From Terrimonas sp. (GTDB lineage Bacteria > Bacteroidota > Bacteroidia > Chitinophagales > Chitinophagaceae), in NCBI GenBank assembly GCA_016125075.1, contig WGMO01000015.1, positions 110,379-174,378 on the forward strand: a DNA stretch of 64,000 bases, read 5' to 3'. The stretch's first letter is position 1. Each line of letters starts with the position of its first letter. Of the stretch, positions 18,241-27,482 are shown one piece after another. A program made the translations under genes and the position numbers. The notes under the pieces are model-generated. The model did not search any database, was not told the DNA's origin, and worked only from the letters and a program-made list of their open reading frames with translations.

Positions 18241-19176
18241 TTAAAGTGGGATCTTTTTGGCGTTGGTCTCCAGCCATTGTTCAAAGTCTTTGAGTTCAGG
18301 ATTGAGTTTTTTTGACCCGTTTACATCCCGGAGGGCATTCATCTTTTCTTCAAACTCATCATATACCTGGAACATATTTCCGAGGTCATCCGCACCGGGA
18401 AAACCAAAGCTGCGGTACACCGATGCCGGTATTTTATTGTAGGTGACGGTTTCACCCAATGCCTTGCTTAAGGCGGCTGCCATTTCCGTTCCGCTCAGGT
18501 GCTCTCCTGCAACCCCTACATAAGCAGCAGCATTCTTAAATATTCCATAAGCACATTTGCCAATGTCTTCCGCCGCTATACCCGCCATTTTTGCATCACC
18601 AATGGGAAGGGTGAGCGTGATCTTTCCATCTTCCCCTCTCTTAGGGCCCGCTCCAAAATAAATAAAATTGTCCCAGTAAAACGATGCATGCAGGAAGGTG
18701 GTGGGTACTCCGGCATCAATAAATTGCTGGTTAGATTCTCCCTTGGCATCGAAATGCGGCACTTTATATTTCCCCTGCAGGGTTGGCATCCGTTCGTCCT
18801 CCAAGGGTATCAGTTCGCGGGTATCTTCAAGGGTAGACCAGATGGCATGCTGAATACCGGCGGCCTTTGCTGCTCTTGCAAAAAGGGCTGCTTCCGCTTT
18901 CTCCTGTTCCGGAGAAAAATGTGCCCAAAAAAAGGTTACAAAGAAAGCACCCCAGGCTCCTTCCAATGCCTTATGCACAGAATCAGCATCAGACAGGTCT
19001 CCTTTTACGATTTCGGCGCCGAGTGCCGCCAATGCTTTAGCCTTATCGGATTCGGGATCCCTGGTAACAGCCCTTACTGAAAATTCACTGTTGGGATCTG
19101 TGGCAATGGCGCGCACCAATCCGCCGCCCTGCGCTCCGGTAGCGCCAAAAACGGTAATGATCTTTTTTGAAGACAT
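18241..19176 (-). CDS. NmrA-like NAD(P)-binding protein
   Basis: 311 residues. The N-terminus holds a Rossmann motif (ITVFGATGAQGGGLVRAI), then AVTRDPESDKAKALAALGAEIVKGDLSDADSV, and a IAAEDIGKCAYGIF segment, as in the NmrA/HSCARG family of atypical SDRs. The usual YxxxK is absent, as in many NmrA proteins, which sense NADP redox state or act as oxidoreductases. No partner is obvious. It is followed by a terminator and appears monocistronic. Confidence 0.88.
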   Translation of the reverse strand: MSSKKIITVFGATGAQGGGLVRAIATDPNSEFSVRAVTRDPESDKAKALAALGAEIVKGDLSDADSVHKALEGAWGAFFVTFFWAHFSPEQEKAEAALFARAAKAAGIQHAIWSTLEDTRELIPLEDERMPTLQGKYKVPHFDAKGESNQQFIDAGVPTTFLHASFYWDNFIYFGAGPKRGEDGKITLTLPIGDAKMAGIAAEDIGKCAYGIFKNAAAYVGVAGEHLSGTEMAAALSKALGETVTYNKIPASVYRSFGFPGADDLGNMFQVYDEFEEKMNALRDVNGSKKLNPELKDFEQWLETNAKKIPL

Positions 19177-19335
19177 AAAATTAATTTGAAGAATGAATAA
19201 ATATTGTTTGGATAAGGGTGGCGGGGGTCAGGATCAGGAAGGGTAAAATTAATGGTTAAACATCTATTTAACGAAAAAAATCCAAACAATGAAAAAGGAT
19301 CAGTTGCTGTCAATTTACTTTCAACAGCAATCGTC

Positions 19336-19875
19336 TTATTCTGTATAAGCAAAAGATGCAAAAAAACGGCTCACGGCCTCAGAACTCCCTTCTTCCTTAT
19401 CAATGACGACAAACTGGTACTGGAACCGGTCAATAAGGAGAGCCCTGTAGTGGACATAGGCGTTTTGTTCCGGTAAATAGATCAGCGCTTCGGCTCCTGT
19501 ATTTCCATTATAGGTAAAAGGCTCCTTTTTTTTGATCTCTCCTTTAATCGTTTCAGTAAAACTGTTGACAGAAACGGTTGCCATCTTTTCTTTTTCAGGA
19601 ATATCGACAACATGTTTAGTGGCACTAAAGAAATATACATCATCCTTGAGGCTGGCACTGACTTTCACGGTCTTACGGATACCGTTTGTTGTTTCTTTTT
19701 CCGAAAAACTTTCTTCAAAAGCGGCAGGAAAGGAGATGGTGGTTTTAAAATCAGCAGAAGTATATTGGTAATCAAATTTTGTTTTGAATGGTACCGGTTC
19801 TCCTTTTGCCCATGCAATCGGGGGGGCGAATATCAAAAGCAATAAAGGAAGCATCGAAGCAAAAATCTTTTTCAT
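19336..19875 (-). CDS. Secreted protein of unknown function
   Basis: 179 residues from the ATG at 19875, where a good signal peptide begins (MKKIFASMLPLLLLIFAPPIAWA). The frame remains open to 19938 but gives no sensible N-terminus. The mature domain is beta-rich (FKTTISFPAAFEESFSEKETTNGIRKTVKVSASLKDDVYFFSATKHV) and ends in a helix (SSEAVSRFFASFAYTE). The layout of a strand pair, PAxFxxS and a closing FxxSF is seen in many periplasmic proteins; I cannot name the family. Confidence 0.7.
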   Translation of the reverse strand: MKKIFASMLPLLLLIFAPPIAWAKGEPVPFKTKFDYQYTSADFKTTISFPAAFEESFSEKETTNGIRKTVKVSASLKDDVYFFSATKHVVDIPEKEKMATVSVNSFTETIKGEIKKKEPFTYNGNTGAEALIYLPEQNAYVHYRALLIDRFQYQFVVIDKEEGSSEAVSRFFASFAYTE

Positions 19876-20009
19876 ATTGTTTCTTGTGTGGTGAATGACA
19901 AATGTAATTGAAATTTTGAGCGAATAGGATACCCGCAAAAGGGTATTCCGGGACCCCGATGCGAAAACAATATACAGCTTACAAACAGGGGCACCGGCCT
20001 GCCAGCAGA

Positions 20010-20576
20010 TTAGTCCGTTTCATCAATACGACGCTTTAACGCATCAAATTTGAAATTACCCTTTTCCGTCAACACCGACCGGTTTTCAATATCAAGATCC
20101 AGTAACGCCAATCTTTCCTCCAACAGGGTAAATACAAACAAGGATCCCAGTTTATATTCATCCCCTCCCTCATATCTTTCATGAATATGGTATTCACACC
20201 GGTACCGCTTACCAGGTGGAGGAATACCGTTGTGCCAAAACAGTAACCAGCATCTGATTCCCTTAATTTCTCATTGTTCCTGTAGGCAGCAGGGCTGTAT
20301 AATGCAAAAACCGATTTGTTATACAATACATCGGCATCCCGGTACAACCGGCTTTTGGTATCCGAAGAATCCATGAGGGCCGACAGCCCCAGTACCTTCA
20401 GAATGGCATCTGTTTTTTTGGGTTAAGTTCATCGTAAGTCAATTTACAAATAGTTATGATTATCTGTTCTTTATAAGGATCATTCGGCATTTCCAGGTCG
20501 CTGATTTCTGAAAAAAGTTCAGGAGATAGTACATATCATGTAGCCGGTAATCCTGTAAATAGTTTATCTTCCACAT
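20010..20576 (-). pseudogene. Frameshifted gene of unknown function (three single-base indels)
   Basis: Three consecutive frames on the minus strand join into one protein of about 189 residues if one base is restored at each of three homopolymers: a T6 run (about 20515), an A7 run (about 20415) and a G4 run (about 20165). The pieces are MWKINYLQDYRLHDMYYLLNFF; SEISDLEMPND to TYDELNPKK; TDAILKVLGLS to FMKDMREG; and DEYKLGSLFVF to the stop at 20010. All use normal codons, so the break is recent or is a sequencing error. Family not recognised. Confidence 0.75.
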
Positions 20577-20603
20577 ATTATTAAAAAATCAAAATTATTT
20601 GTT

Positions 20604-21095
20604 ATGAGAAGTAAATTTCAAATGGCTCTTCTATCCGGCCTGTTTATCGTGTTTTTCGCCGCCTGCAATGCACCCGCTGAAAAGGCAGAAGCGATTGATA
20701 TGGATAAATTAAAGGTGGAGATCCAGGCTATGGAAGATGCATTTTCTGCCGCTGAAAAAGCGAAGGATGCGGCTGCCGTAGTTGCCTATTATGCTGATGA
20801 TGCTATCAGTTATAGCCGTAACCAGGAACCTGCTGTTGGTAAAGCTGCTATTCAGACTAAGATCGCAGAAAACCTGGCTAAAGATTCAGCCGGCACTACC
20901 AATGTATATAAAGTGGTCGATCTTTTTGCAGAAGGCAATATGGCCGTTGAGATCGGTTCTTTCAGCCATCTTGATCCCGCCGGAACAGAAGTAGACAAAG
21001 GATTCTATATGTCATATTTCCAGAAGCGTGATGGAAAATATGTTTGCGTTCGCGATATGAATGTAACAACCCTGCCCGCCAAATCCCCGATGTAA
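20604..21095 (+). CDS. NTF2-like (SnoaL/DUF4440-type) lipoprotein
   Basis: 163 residues. Lipoprotein signal MRSKFQMALLSGLFIVFFAAC, then an NTF2-like domain: AMEDAFSAAEKAKDAAAVVAYYADDAISYSRNQEPAVGKAAI at the N-terminal helix and pocket, ending in FQKRDGKYVCVRDMNVT. The arrangement is that of DUF4440/SnoaL-type proteins with a small-molecule pocket. Function unknown. A strong terminator follows. Confidence 0.82.
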   Translation: MRSKFQMALLSGLFIVFFAACNAPAEKAEAIDMDKLKVEIQAMEDAFSAAEKAKDAAAVVAYYADDAISYSRNQEPAVGKAAIQTKIAENLAKDSAGTTNVYKVVDLFAEGNMAVEIGSFSHLDPAGTEVDKGFYMSYFQKRDGKYVCVRDMNVTTLPAKSPM

Positions 21096-21145
21096 GCGAA
21101 AGCCTATTGTAAAGAGGAAATCGAATGATTTCTTTGCAACATATT

Positions 21146-21181
21146 CAGACGAGTCCCTACAAAGGGCTCGTCTGTTTTTTG
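21146..21181 (+). terminator. Rho-independent terminator
   Basis: Stem cagacgagtccct/agggctcgtctg (one mismatch) followed by a run of seven T residues, about 50 bp after the NTF2-like lipoprotein. Confidence 0.88.
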
Positions 21182-21257
21182 TATGAGGTTGCAACAGATG
21201 TTCCATTTATGGACAGAATAAAAACAGGTCTCTGTCGCCACTTTCTTTAGCTTCCCG

Positions 21258-22085
21258 TCAATGCCCCTCCATCAGGTCGGGGTCAAGTTCCTTGCCGCAA
21301 TGCGGACAGAAATGCACTTTTGTCCGGCGGTTCTTGCGCATTTCCTGTAAAAAACCCGCCGTGATGATACCCGCCGGTAAGGCAAACAAAGCCACACCGA
21401 TCAGTGCAATGATACTGGTTAATATTTTGCCCGTTGAGGTAATGGGTACCATATCGCCATAACCAATCGTTGTCAGGGTTGTCACACTCCACCATAAAGT
21501 ATCGGGAATGCTTTTAAACTTTTCAGGTTGTGCCAGGTGTTCAGCGAAATAAAGCATGCAGGAGGAGATCACAATCAGGCTCATGGCCAGGGTAAAACTC
21601 AATACCAGTTCCTGGATATGATTGCGAAATACATTACTGACCATGCGGGAAGATTTCAAATAGACGGTCAGCCGGAAAATCCGCAATAATCGCAGCAAAC
21701 GCAGGATCCGCAGTACCCGCAGGTCGAAAATGAAAATCCGGTGTAAGAAGAAAGGGATAATGGCCAGCAGGTCCACGATCGATTCCCAGGTCATCATGTA
21801 TTTTATCCGGCCCCAGAACCAATGTTTGTAACGTTCTTCATCGGTGCAGCTCCAGAGCCTTAAAAGATATTCAATACTGAAAACCACAACGGAAAAAACA
21901 TCAAAAGCATGAAAAAATTCCTTGTTGGGCTCATAGATATTTACCTCCGTTTCCAGCATCACCGCCAACAGGTTGAGCAGGATCAACAAGATGATGAATC
22001 CATTGAGCAATTTGTCCCATCTTGTATTGCCCTCAATAGGATGCATCAGAATATGCACTTTCTTTTTCAGGGTGTGATATCGCAT
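21258..22085 (-). CDS. Voltage-gated-type potassium channel (ion transporter)
   Basis: About 275 residues from the ATG at 22085; the frame opens at 22145, but a TAACTTTA promoter-like element lies between. The six-helix plan is clear: S1 in FIILLILLNLLAVMLE, a charged S4 (LRVLRILRLLRLLRIFRL), a pore helix and the selectivity filter TIGYGD, then S6 ending GIITAGFLQEM. The C-terminus is a short HFCPHCGKEL tail with a CxxC pair, perhaps metal-binding. It should conduct potassium across the inner membrane. It is downstream of nothing obvious and probably stands alone. Confidence 0.9.
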   Translation of the reverse strand: MRYHTLKKKVHILMHPIEGNTRWDKLLNGFIILLILLNLLAVMLETEVNIYEPNKEFFHAFDVFSVVVFSIEYLLRLWSCTDEERYKHWFWGRIKYMMTWESIVDLLAIIPFFLHRIFIFDLRVLRILRLLRLLRIFRLTVYLKSSRMVSNVFRNHIQELVLSFTLAMSLIVISSCMLYFAEHLAQPEKFKSIPDTLWWSVTTLTTIGYGDMVPITSTGKILTSIIALIGVALFALPAGIITAGFLQEMRKNRRTKVHFCPHCGKELDPDLMEGH

Positions 22086-22180
22086 AAGCAGTTGATTGTT
22101 TCTTAATAAAGTTAGGGTATCCTGCAGCAGGACAATCAAAGGCAAATGAAAACCTGACCAGGCAGGTTCCTGATTAAAGG

Positions 22181-22555
22181 TTATTCATAAATGATCCTTT
22201 TTCCAAAAGGCATCAATGAAATTTCCACCAGTTTGAAATGTTGCCGCCCCCAGGGTATACCGATGATCGTAATATATAAAATGATACCCATGATAATATG
22301 GTTGATAGTGATCCAAATACCAGCACAGAGTATCCAAATAATATTGGCCATCAGGGAAAGGCAACCACTGTCGCGGGTTGAACTGACCACCTGTTTGCCA
22401 AAAGGCCATAATACCAGCCCTGCCAGCTTGAAGCACTGTAGCCCGAAGGGAATACCAATGATGGTTATACTTAAGATGATTCCCCCGATAAAATAACCCA
22501 GGGCGGCGATAAAACCGCCAAAAATCAGCCAAATCAGATTGCCGAGGAAATTCAT
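22181..22555 (-). CDS. yccF: YccF family inner-membrane protein
   Basis: 124 residues with two near-duplicate halves, each with a long hydrophobic hairpin: GNLIWLIFGG to IIGIPFGLQCFKLAGL, and ANIIWILCAG to IIGIPWGRQHFKLVEI. This internally repeated IIGIPxGxQxFKL pattern is diagnostic for the YccF/DUF307 family. The function is not established. It starts 6 bp after the stop of the next gene upstream (22562-23047) on the same strand, so the two are probably co-transcribed. Confidence 0.88.
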   Translation of the reverse strand: MNFLGNLIWLIFGGFIAALGYFIGGIILSITIIGIPFGLQCFKLAGLVLWPFGKQVVSSTRDSGCLSLMANIIWILCAGIWITINHIIMGIILYITIIGIPWGRQHFKLVEISLMPFGKRIIYE

Positions 22556-22561
22556 TTGATT

Positions 22562-23047
22562 TTACGATTTGATATCAATATCCAATTGTTTGCCAGCTGC
22601 TTTAGCTTTCTTGTCCATATCGGTTCCGATGGCGATGCCAATGGCAATACCAAAGGGCAGGCCGATCCCGATAAAGGCCATGCTTCCCAGGCTCAGTCCC
22701 ATGGCGACACCCAGGGGGATGCCAAATACAGCCATGCCTAATGCCAGCCAACGGTTACGATAATAGTTGACAGGCACCCATTTTAGATCTTTCTCCAGGA
22801 ATGACAGGATCTCAAATTGTGATTTTCTAAGCGCTTTCATATAATCCCTGTCGTGACCCTGGAAAGCATTCAGGTATTCAATCGCTGCATTGATCTTTTC
22901 CACGACCCCTGCAGGGGGCTCTTTTTGGTTGATGAGTAACAACAGCCTTTCAAAAATATCAAAGCTGGCCTGCCATTTTCCATTCCCATCAATACCTGGT
23001 CTTTTTTGCAGTGTAATAATGCCCATGTAAAATGATTTTCTATTCAT
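22562..23047 (-). CDS. Predicted membrane-associated protein with a glycine-rich hairpin
   Basis: About 161 residues (start at 23047; M codons at 23071 and 23026 are alternatives). The N-terminal half is soluble and helical (SFDIFERLLLLINQKEPPAGVVEKINAAIEYLNAF). The C-terminal third has two Gly/Ile-rich hydrophobic segments (ALGMAVFGIPLGVAMGLSLG; AFIGIGLPFGIAIGIAIG). They resemble the glycine-zipper hairpins of small membrane proteins. Function unknown. It is transcribed just ahead of yccF. Confidence 0.7.
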   Translation of the reverse strand: MNRKSFYMGIITLQKRPGIDGNGKWQASFDIFERLLLLINQKEPPAGVVEKINAAIEYLNAFQGHDRDYMKALRKSQFEILSFLEKDLKWVPVNYYRNRWLALGMAVFGIPLGVAMGLSLGSMAFIGIGLPFGIAIGIAIGTDMDKKAKAAGKQLDIDIKS

Positions 23048-23136
23048 GACTGGCACAGATCCACATGTCAACCTACGCTATCATTCAACTAATATACTGA
23101 AATTAATAGGGGTGATGGGCACACCCCCATGCCATC

Positions 23137-23168
23137 AAAAAACCCGGTTCGCCATGCGTCCGGGTTTT
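23137..23168 (-). terminator. Rho-independent terminator
   Basis: On the minus strand, aacccgg and ccgggtt form a stem around a 12-nt loop and are followed by TTTTTTG. It lies about 45 bp past the end of the plug-domain gene. Confidence 0.75.
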
Positions 23169-23212
23169 CTGATCTCTTGATTTTTCAAAAATGATTATTT
23201 GACAGGATAGCA

Positions 23213-24820
23213 TTAACGCATGCTGAACTTCACACCAACATGAAAGGCCCAGTTATTACTGGTATTCCCATCCCCCAAAACCATATTGTCATCGGCCCCG
23301 GCCCGGATACCAAAATTATCCTTGATATTATAATCCAGGGCTGCCCCTAATTTCAAACTGAAAGCGCCATCCGAGTAACTGTTGCTCATGTATTTCTGGG
23401 TAATTCGGGTATAGCCGGCCAGGGTATGGGCCGACAGGGTAAAATTATTGTTGAGCCCGTGTGAATTTGTAAAAGGAACAAAGGTTGGACCGGCAAAAAA
23501 ACTTCCGATGCTATACTTCGTGTTGAAGGCCTTGCCAAAATTGAAACCGGCATCAACGGTGGACCCCAGCCAGGGGTTATAAAAATGGGTATAGGAGACA
23601 GTCGGGCCTATGAAACCCTTTTTGTCCATGCCAAAATCTTCCAACCGGTAGGATAAACCAAAGGTGACGACATGTTTAGGTAAACCGGTTTCCGTTTTTT
23701 GCTCCTTACAGGCACTCATATTGGGCGAGTAGGAATAATTGTAAAATAGCTTGTCTTTGATAAGGGCTCCGCCGAGGTCGGTATTCAGGTGGAACTGCTG
23801 ATCCTCCGTTTTATAATATTGGCGAAAGGGTGAAGCCAATTGGGCATCGGGAGAATAGTAGCCATAATAAAGGTTCCCATCAGCATAATTAACCCGTAGT
23901 TGATTGATATTATATCCGTACTGGTCCTTCATATCCAGCTTTAAAAATTCGGGTTTTCCCGTACAATCAAAATAGGTAGTTTGAAGTGAAGCATAATTCT
24001 CCGGGTACATTTCATTGTCTTCCTGCATCCTTAATATATTATTGGCGTCTAAATATTTTTTATCCACGATCCAGAAATCATTGTTGGTCACAATGGAGAT
24101 GATGATTTTCCCATTGCTACCGAATGTTTGATCCGCTTTCGTAGTATTGGATGGTCCATTTGATTTTAATGCATCCATATAACTGTCCCAATCTGATTTG
24201 ATATCATTTTTCAATCCAGAAAAATGCTGAACAGGTGGAGTATAATATGGAACGTAGATGCCTTTTAGATACCTTGTATCAAGTCCTTTTCGTGTATTAA
24301 AATTGATGACGCCGGATCTTGCATCAGAGCCATAAGTTACTCCTGCGCCGTTTTTTAATACTTCGATCTGTTCAATGGCCTCAATAGGGATCTTATTGAC
24401 ATCCATTATTTGGGTCTGGGAATAAACCGGTTGATGGTCGGCGGTGTACATGGTATAGTTTGTCATTGTTTGTTGGATATTCCCCACGCCACGTATATTG
24501 ATATTGGTATTGACCGATTTCAATACCCCACCCGGTGTGAGATGCACAATTTGTTCTAAGTTTTTACCGGATAAACTATAGGTCTGGTTGATCTCTTCAG
24601 CTCCAATCGATGTGACAGGATTGGCAGATTTGATATCCAGCCTTCGTTCCGGCCGATAGGGTATGCGCTGGTACACGAAATTTTTCGGGGTTTTGAAAAT
24701 GTTGTTATTCAAAGGGCCATGGAGGGTCGCTTGCTGGGCCAGCAGACCAGGGGCTAATATGCCGCAAAAGCAGGATAAAAGCAAAAGATGCTTAAAAATG
24801 GGGCGTGTAATCTTTTTCAT
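23213..24820 (-). CDS. Outer-membrane protein with a TonB-plug-like domain and a short beta-barrel
   Basis: 535 residues with a signal peptide. Residues about 65-165 look like a TonB-receptor plug ([28 protein letters not shown], then [34 protein letters not shown]). A middle domain carries [15 protein letters not shown] and [11 protein letters not shown]. The last 150 residues are alternating beta strands ending VKFSMR, like a small barrel of about eight strands and not the 22 strands of a true receptor. The middle and C-terminal parts resemble the 504-residue protein at 25779. No CarboxypepD domain or TonB box is obvious. Confidence 0.75.
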   Translation of the reverse strand: MKKITRPIFKHLLLLSCFCGILAPGLLAQQATLHGPLNNNIFKTPKNFVYQRIPYRPERRLDIKSANPVTSIGAEEINQTYSLSGKNLEQIVHLTPGGVLKSVNTNINIRGVGNIQQTMTNYTMYTADHQPVYSQTQIMDVNKIPIEAIEQIEVLKNGAGVTYGSDARSGVINFNTRKGLDTRYLKGIYVPYYTPPVQHFSGLKNDIKSDWDSYMDALKSNGPSNTTKADQTFGSNGKIIISIVTNNDFWIVDKKYLDANNILRMQEDNEMYPENYASLQTTYFDCTGKPEFLKLDMKDQYGYNINQLRVNYADGNLYYGYYSPDAQLASPFRQYYKTEDQQFHLNTDLGGALIKDKLFYNYSYSPNMSACKEQKTETGLPKHVVTFGLSYRLEDFGMDKKGFIGPTVSYTHFYNPWLGSTVDAGFNFGKAFNTKYSIGSFFAGPTFVPFTNSHGLNNNFTLSAHTLAGYTRITQKYMSNSYSDGAFSLKLGAALDYNIKDNFGIRAGADDNMVLGDGNTSNNWAFHVGVKFSMR

Positions 24821-25137
24821 AATTTATACGTTTAGGTCGTTAAACAATGAAATAAGAGGTACTTGAAAAAGGCTTTACGAAGAGGGGGCGAATTAGCTGT
24901 ATCGATACGGAATGATACCGGCCAATATAGAATAAACACGGAGGCCTGATAGCCGGACTGCTGAGGGAATATAACAGTATTTAAATATAAGCAAATAATT
25001 TAAAAGGGAGTAATGATATGGTTTGTTTATTTAAGCTAAAGGAATGACCTAATAGGATTAGAATGGGAAGGAAAAATGATATATTGAAGCAGGATGAATG
25101 CTTCAATATATCATCTGTGCTACATGCCACTAAGTGT
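24821..25137. other. Intergenic region upstream of the plug-domain gene
   Basis: 317 bp without coding potential. Its left end should carry the promoter of the gene starting at 24820; its right end holds the hairpin at 25067-25113. The composition is A/T-rich. Confidence 0.5.
25067..25113 (-). terminator. Rho-independent terminator with a perfect 15-bp stem
   Basis: tgatatattgaagca and tgcttcaatatatca pair perfectly around a 7-nt loop (25077-25113). On the minus strand the stem is followed by a T tract (TTTTTCC), so it most likely ends the 25138-25443 gene. Confidence 0.75.
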
Positions 25138-25443
25138 TTAGCTCCATTGTTTTCCCAAAGACTCTAGCCCTGAATTGCCCATGTCTTCGGGTGTCATGGC
25201 GGGGAAAAACTCCACTTTGGCGCTAAACATGATAAACCAGGGTTCTGCCAGGAAGGGTAACTGGTTGGCCTGGTCAATGTTGACGACCAGGGTACCACCC
25301 CGGGTTCCGCCTTCTGCGGTAAAATAAGCAGCTTCCGGCCTGGTTACCTCCATGATTTTTCCCATTCTTGCCCCGATGGAGCCGTCTTTTACATAACTGT
25401 TAAAAGGTTCCACCGGCATCGAAAGTTTCATTAAATAACGCAT
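25138..25443 (-). CDS. Small conserved protein, unknown function
   Basis: 101 residues, soluble, no signal peptide. The sequence reads MRYLMKLSMPVEPFNSYVKDG, then RPEAAYFTAEGGTRGG and LPFLAEPWFIMFSAKVEFFPAMTPEDM. This looks like a small ferredoxin-like alpha/beta barrel protein of the DUF3303/YCII-like kind. I recognise the pattern but no function. It has its own terminator. Confidence 0.7.
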   Translation of the reverse strand: MRYLMKLSMPVEPFNSYVKDGSIGARMGKIMEVTRPEAAYFTAEGGTRGGTLVVNIDQANQLPFLAEPWFIMFSAKVEFFPAMTPEDMGNSGLESLGKQWS

Positions 25444-25778
25444 GTTGTCCTCCGTTTTAAAGGTTAAGCAATAAGAAAGGGATGCGCATTAAATACGGGC
25501 AGCTTTTACTGGTGCGAATTGCATTAAGTAGGAGGTAGTGGTCAATGATTGGAAAGATAAAATTACAACACTTGACACCTGTACGTCAAATATATTTTTC
25601 GCCTTAGCGCTTGAAAGCTTGAAACGGGTATATTTTCTATCAGCTTTGCAGGGAAAAACCTGAAAATATTTATATTTATAGTACCAATCTTTCATGATAC
25701 AGATCATTCGCATCCATATTCCGGAAAGCTGACAATCCCCTCCCGCTGACCTTACCATTCTTAACCAAAACTTTTGTT
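25444..25778. other. Divergent intergenic region
   Basis: 335 bp between divergent genes at 25443 and 25779. No convincing coding frame; it should contain both promoters. I see no clear repeat or hairpin. Confidence 0.4.
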
Positions 25779-27293
25779 ATGAAAAAGGCTTGTCATTTTC
25801 AACGCTTTCATTTTCTTTCTATTATCACTATCCTGTTCATTTCCCCTGTCCTGGTAAAGGCACAACAACCCAGGATCAATTTGCAGGTCAGGCCCGATAT
25901 GACCTATGGAACCGGAGGCAAATTGTACAATTTCAAATATCACAATTTTGATATGTACCTGACGGTCGATCCTGCCGGTATCACCCGTGAAAGCAAAAGG
26001 GATATAATGTATTCCAATGGCTATCAGAAGGAGATCATCCATTATTATAACAGCGGAGGGGATAAAGTCCATTACAAGGCGGATATCTTCAAAGATGCCG
26101 CAGAAATCCTGTTCCAGGTGGAAGGCGATTATGCCGATAATAAATTTACAAGGGTGATGGCGTATGGCTATAACACCGAACAACTGGCTGAAACCGCTAA
26201 GGATCCGGCTGAGAAAAAATATTACCAATTGGACAGGACTGCGGGGAGTCTGAAGGCTGTACCCGGTCTCGACTATAAGTTTGGTGCTTATACCCCGGAT
26301 CTTTCGGTGAAGACGAGATCCGCGACCGCTACGAAGATCGATTATCCCTATGCTAAACTGGATGTTGGCGGCAGTGTCAAGGAGCAGGTTCCTGATCGCA
26401 CCTATGGGCTGGGGAAGAAAGTGATCAAAGCCGTCAAGTTTGGTCTTTACGGTATGGAAGACTATGATATTGTCGATGAAAACGGCGTGGTCAGGCTTTC
26501 CGTATACCGGGAATATTATCCCGATGGGTATATTTATGAAGAGAAGGTCTATTTTGATTGTTTTGGGAAACGGCTTCATTATTCTGAAGAGTTATATGAT
26601 GACTGGGATGATTATTCCGTATCCCTTACAGAAGTACATTATGAAGATGGTGAACCGGTTTCGGGTTTTTCGGATTGGGAAACGGAATATGGAGAGGATA
26701 TGTACGAGGTTTTTGATCCTATCACCCAAAGCTTTGTCAGCCCGTTCAGCTTCCTGGGAAATCTCGCCAGCTTAAATAACATCAGGCAATTTTTGGCCAA
26801 TACGGATCCCTGCCATCAAAAGATCAGGCAGCAGAGGATCTTTGTCGGACCCGGCCTGATCAAGGAAGATACAGGGGGTAGTAACGGGTTTAGTCTCCTG
26901 GGTTTGCAAGGCCAATATAACCGACTGCTCACGGGCAGGATTGCCCTGACAGGCGATATTGGGTTTTATGCAAAGAGCGAAAATGGTCAGAAGCAATCCA
27001 AAATCACCACCCTGGCAGGAATAACATTTTATCCCATCCCCGGGGCCGGTTTCAATAATAATGTCTCTTTTTCAGTGCATGGATTGGCAGGGATGAGCTT
27101 TTATGCGTATAAATTCATGGGCTATAAGAACAGCGATAGTTATTTTACGGCCGATGCAGGGATCGGGTTGGATTATGATTTTAAAAATACCGGGTTGATC
27201 CGGGGTGTTGGGTTGAGGGCCGGTTACCTGCCCACTTTTGGAGATGGCAATACGGCTAATAATTTGCGGGTTGGGATCGGGGTTGGTTTCTGA
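25779..27293 (+). CDS. Secreted outer-membrane protein with a C-terminal small beta-barrel
   Basis: 504 residues with a signal peptide ending VKAQ. Two beta-rich N-terminal segments are followed by YREYYPDGYIYEEKVYFDCFGKRLHYSEEL and VHYEDGEPVSG, a module also found in the neighbouring 535-residue protein. The C-terminal 165 residues start at IFVGPGLI and alternate beta strands (GLQGQYNRLLTGRIALTGDIGFY; LRAGYLPTFGDGNTANNLRVGIGVGF), typical of an eight-stranded barrel with a terminal Phe. It differs from its neighbour in having no plug domain. The function is unknown; the two may act together. Confidence 0.75.
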   Translation: MKKACHFQRFHFLSIITILFISPVLVKAQQPRINLQVRPDMTYGTGGKLYNFKYHNFDMYLTVDPAGITRESKRDIMYSNGYQKEIIHYYNSGGDKVHYKADIFKDAAEILFQVEGDYADNKFTRVMAYGYNTEQLAETAKDPAEKKYYQLDRTAGSLKAVPGLDYKFGAYTPDLSVKTRSATATKIDYPYAKLDVGGSVKEQVPDRTYGLGKKVIKAVKFGLYGMEDYDIVDENGVVRLSVYREYYPDGYIYEEKVYFDCFGKRLHYSEELYDDWDDYSVSLTEVHYEDGEPVSGFSDWETEYGEDMYEVFDPITQSFVSPFSFLGNLASLNNIRQFLANTDPCHQKIRQQRIFVGPGLIKEDTGGSNGFSLLGLQGQYNRLLTGRIALTGDIGFYAKSENGQKQSKITTLAGITFYPIPGAGFNNNVSFSVHGLAGMSFYAYKFMGYKNSDSYFTADAGIGLDYDFKNTGLIRGVGLRAGYLPTFGDGNTANNLRVGIGVGF

Positions 27294-27389
27294 ATGGATT
27301 TTGATTACCCCAGGGCTTTTCAACATCACAGTTAAAACGCAAGGATGAAAATGATCGGCTGCGAAAAGGGGATGCATTAATAAAAAATA

Positions 27390-27425
27390 AATGTCCCGGT
27401 TATTTTTATTAACCGGGACATTTTA
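27390..27425. terminator. Bidirectional terminator between convergent genes
   Basis: Perfect 13-bp stem (aatgtcccggtta/taaccgggacatt) with a 7-nt A/T loop, flanked by T-rich sequence on both strands. It separates the genes at 25779 (+) and 27483 (-). Confidence 0.9.
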
Positions 27426-27482
27426 TTATAGCATCATTATTAAAATGGCACTTAGAAAATTTCCTGGAAGTTTTTTGTCCGG

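Noticed and set aside
25761..26579. Minus-strand 272-codon frame
   Set aside because: Antisense to the signal-peptide protein at 25779 and with no recognisable domain; the plus-strand gene shares a module with its neighbour.
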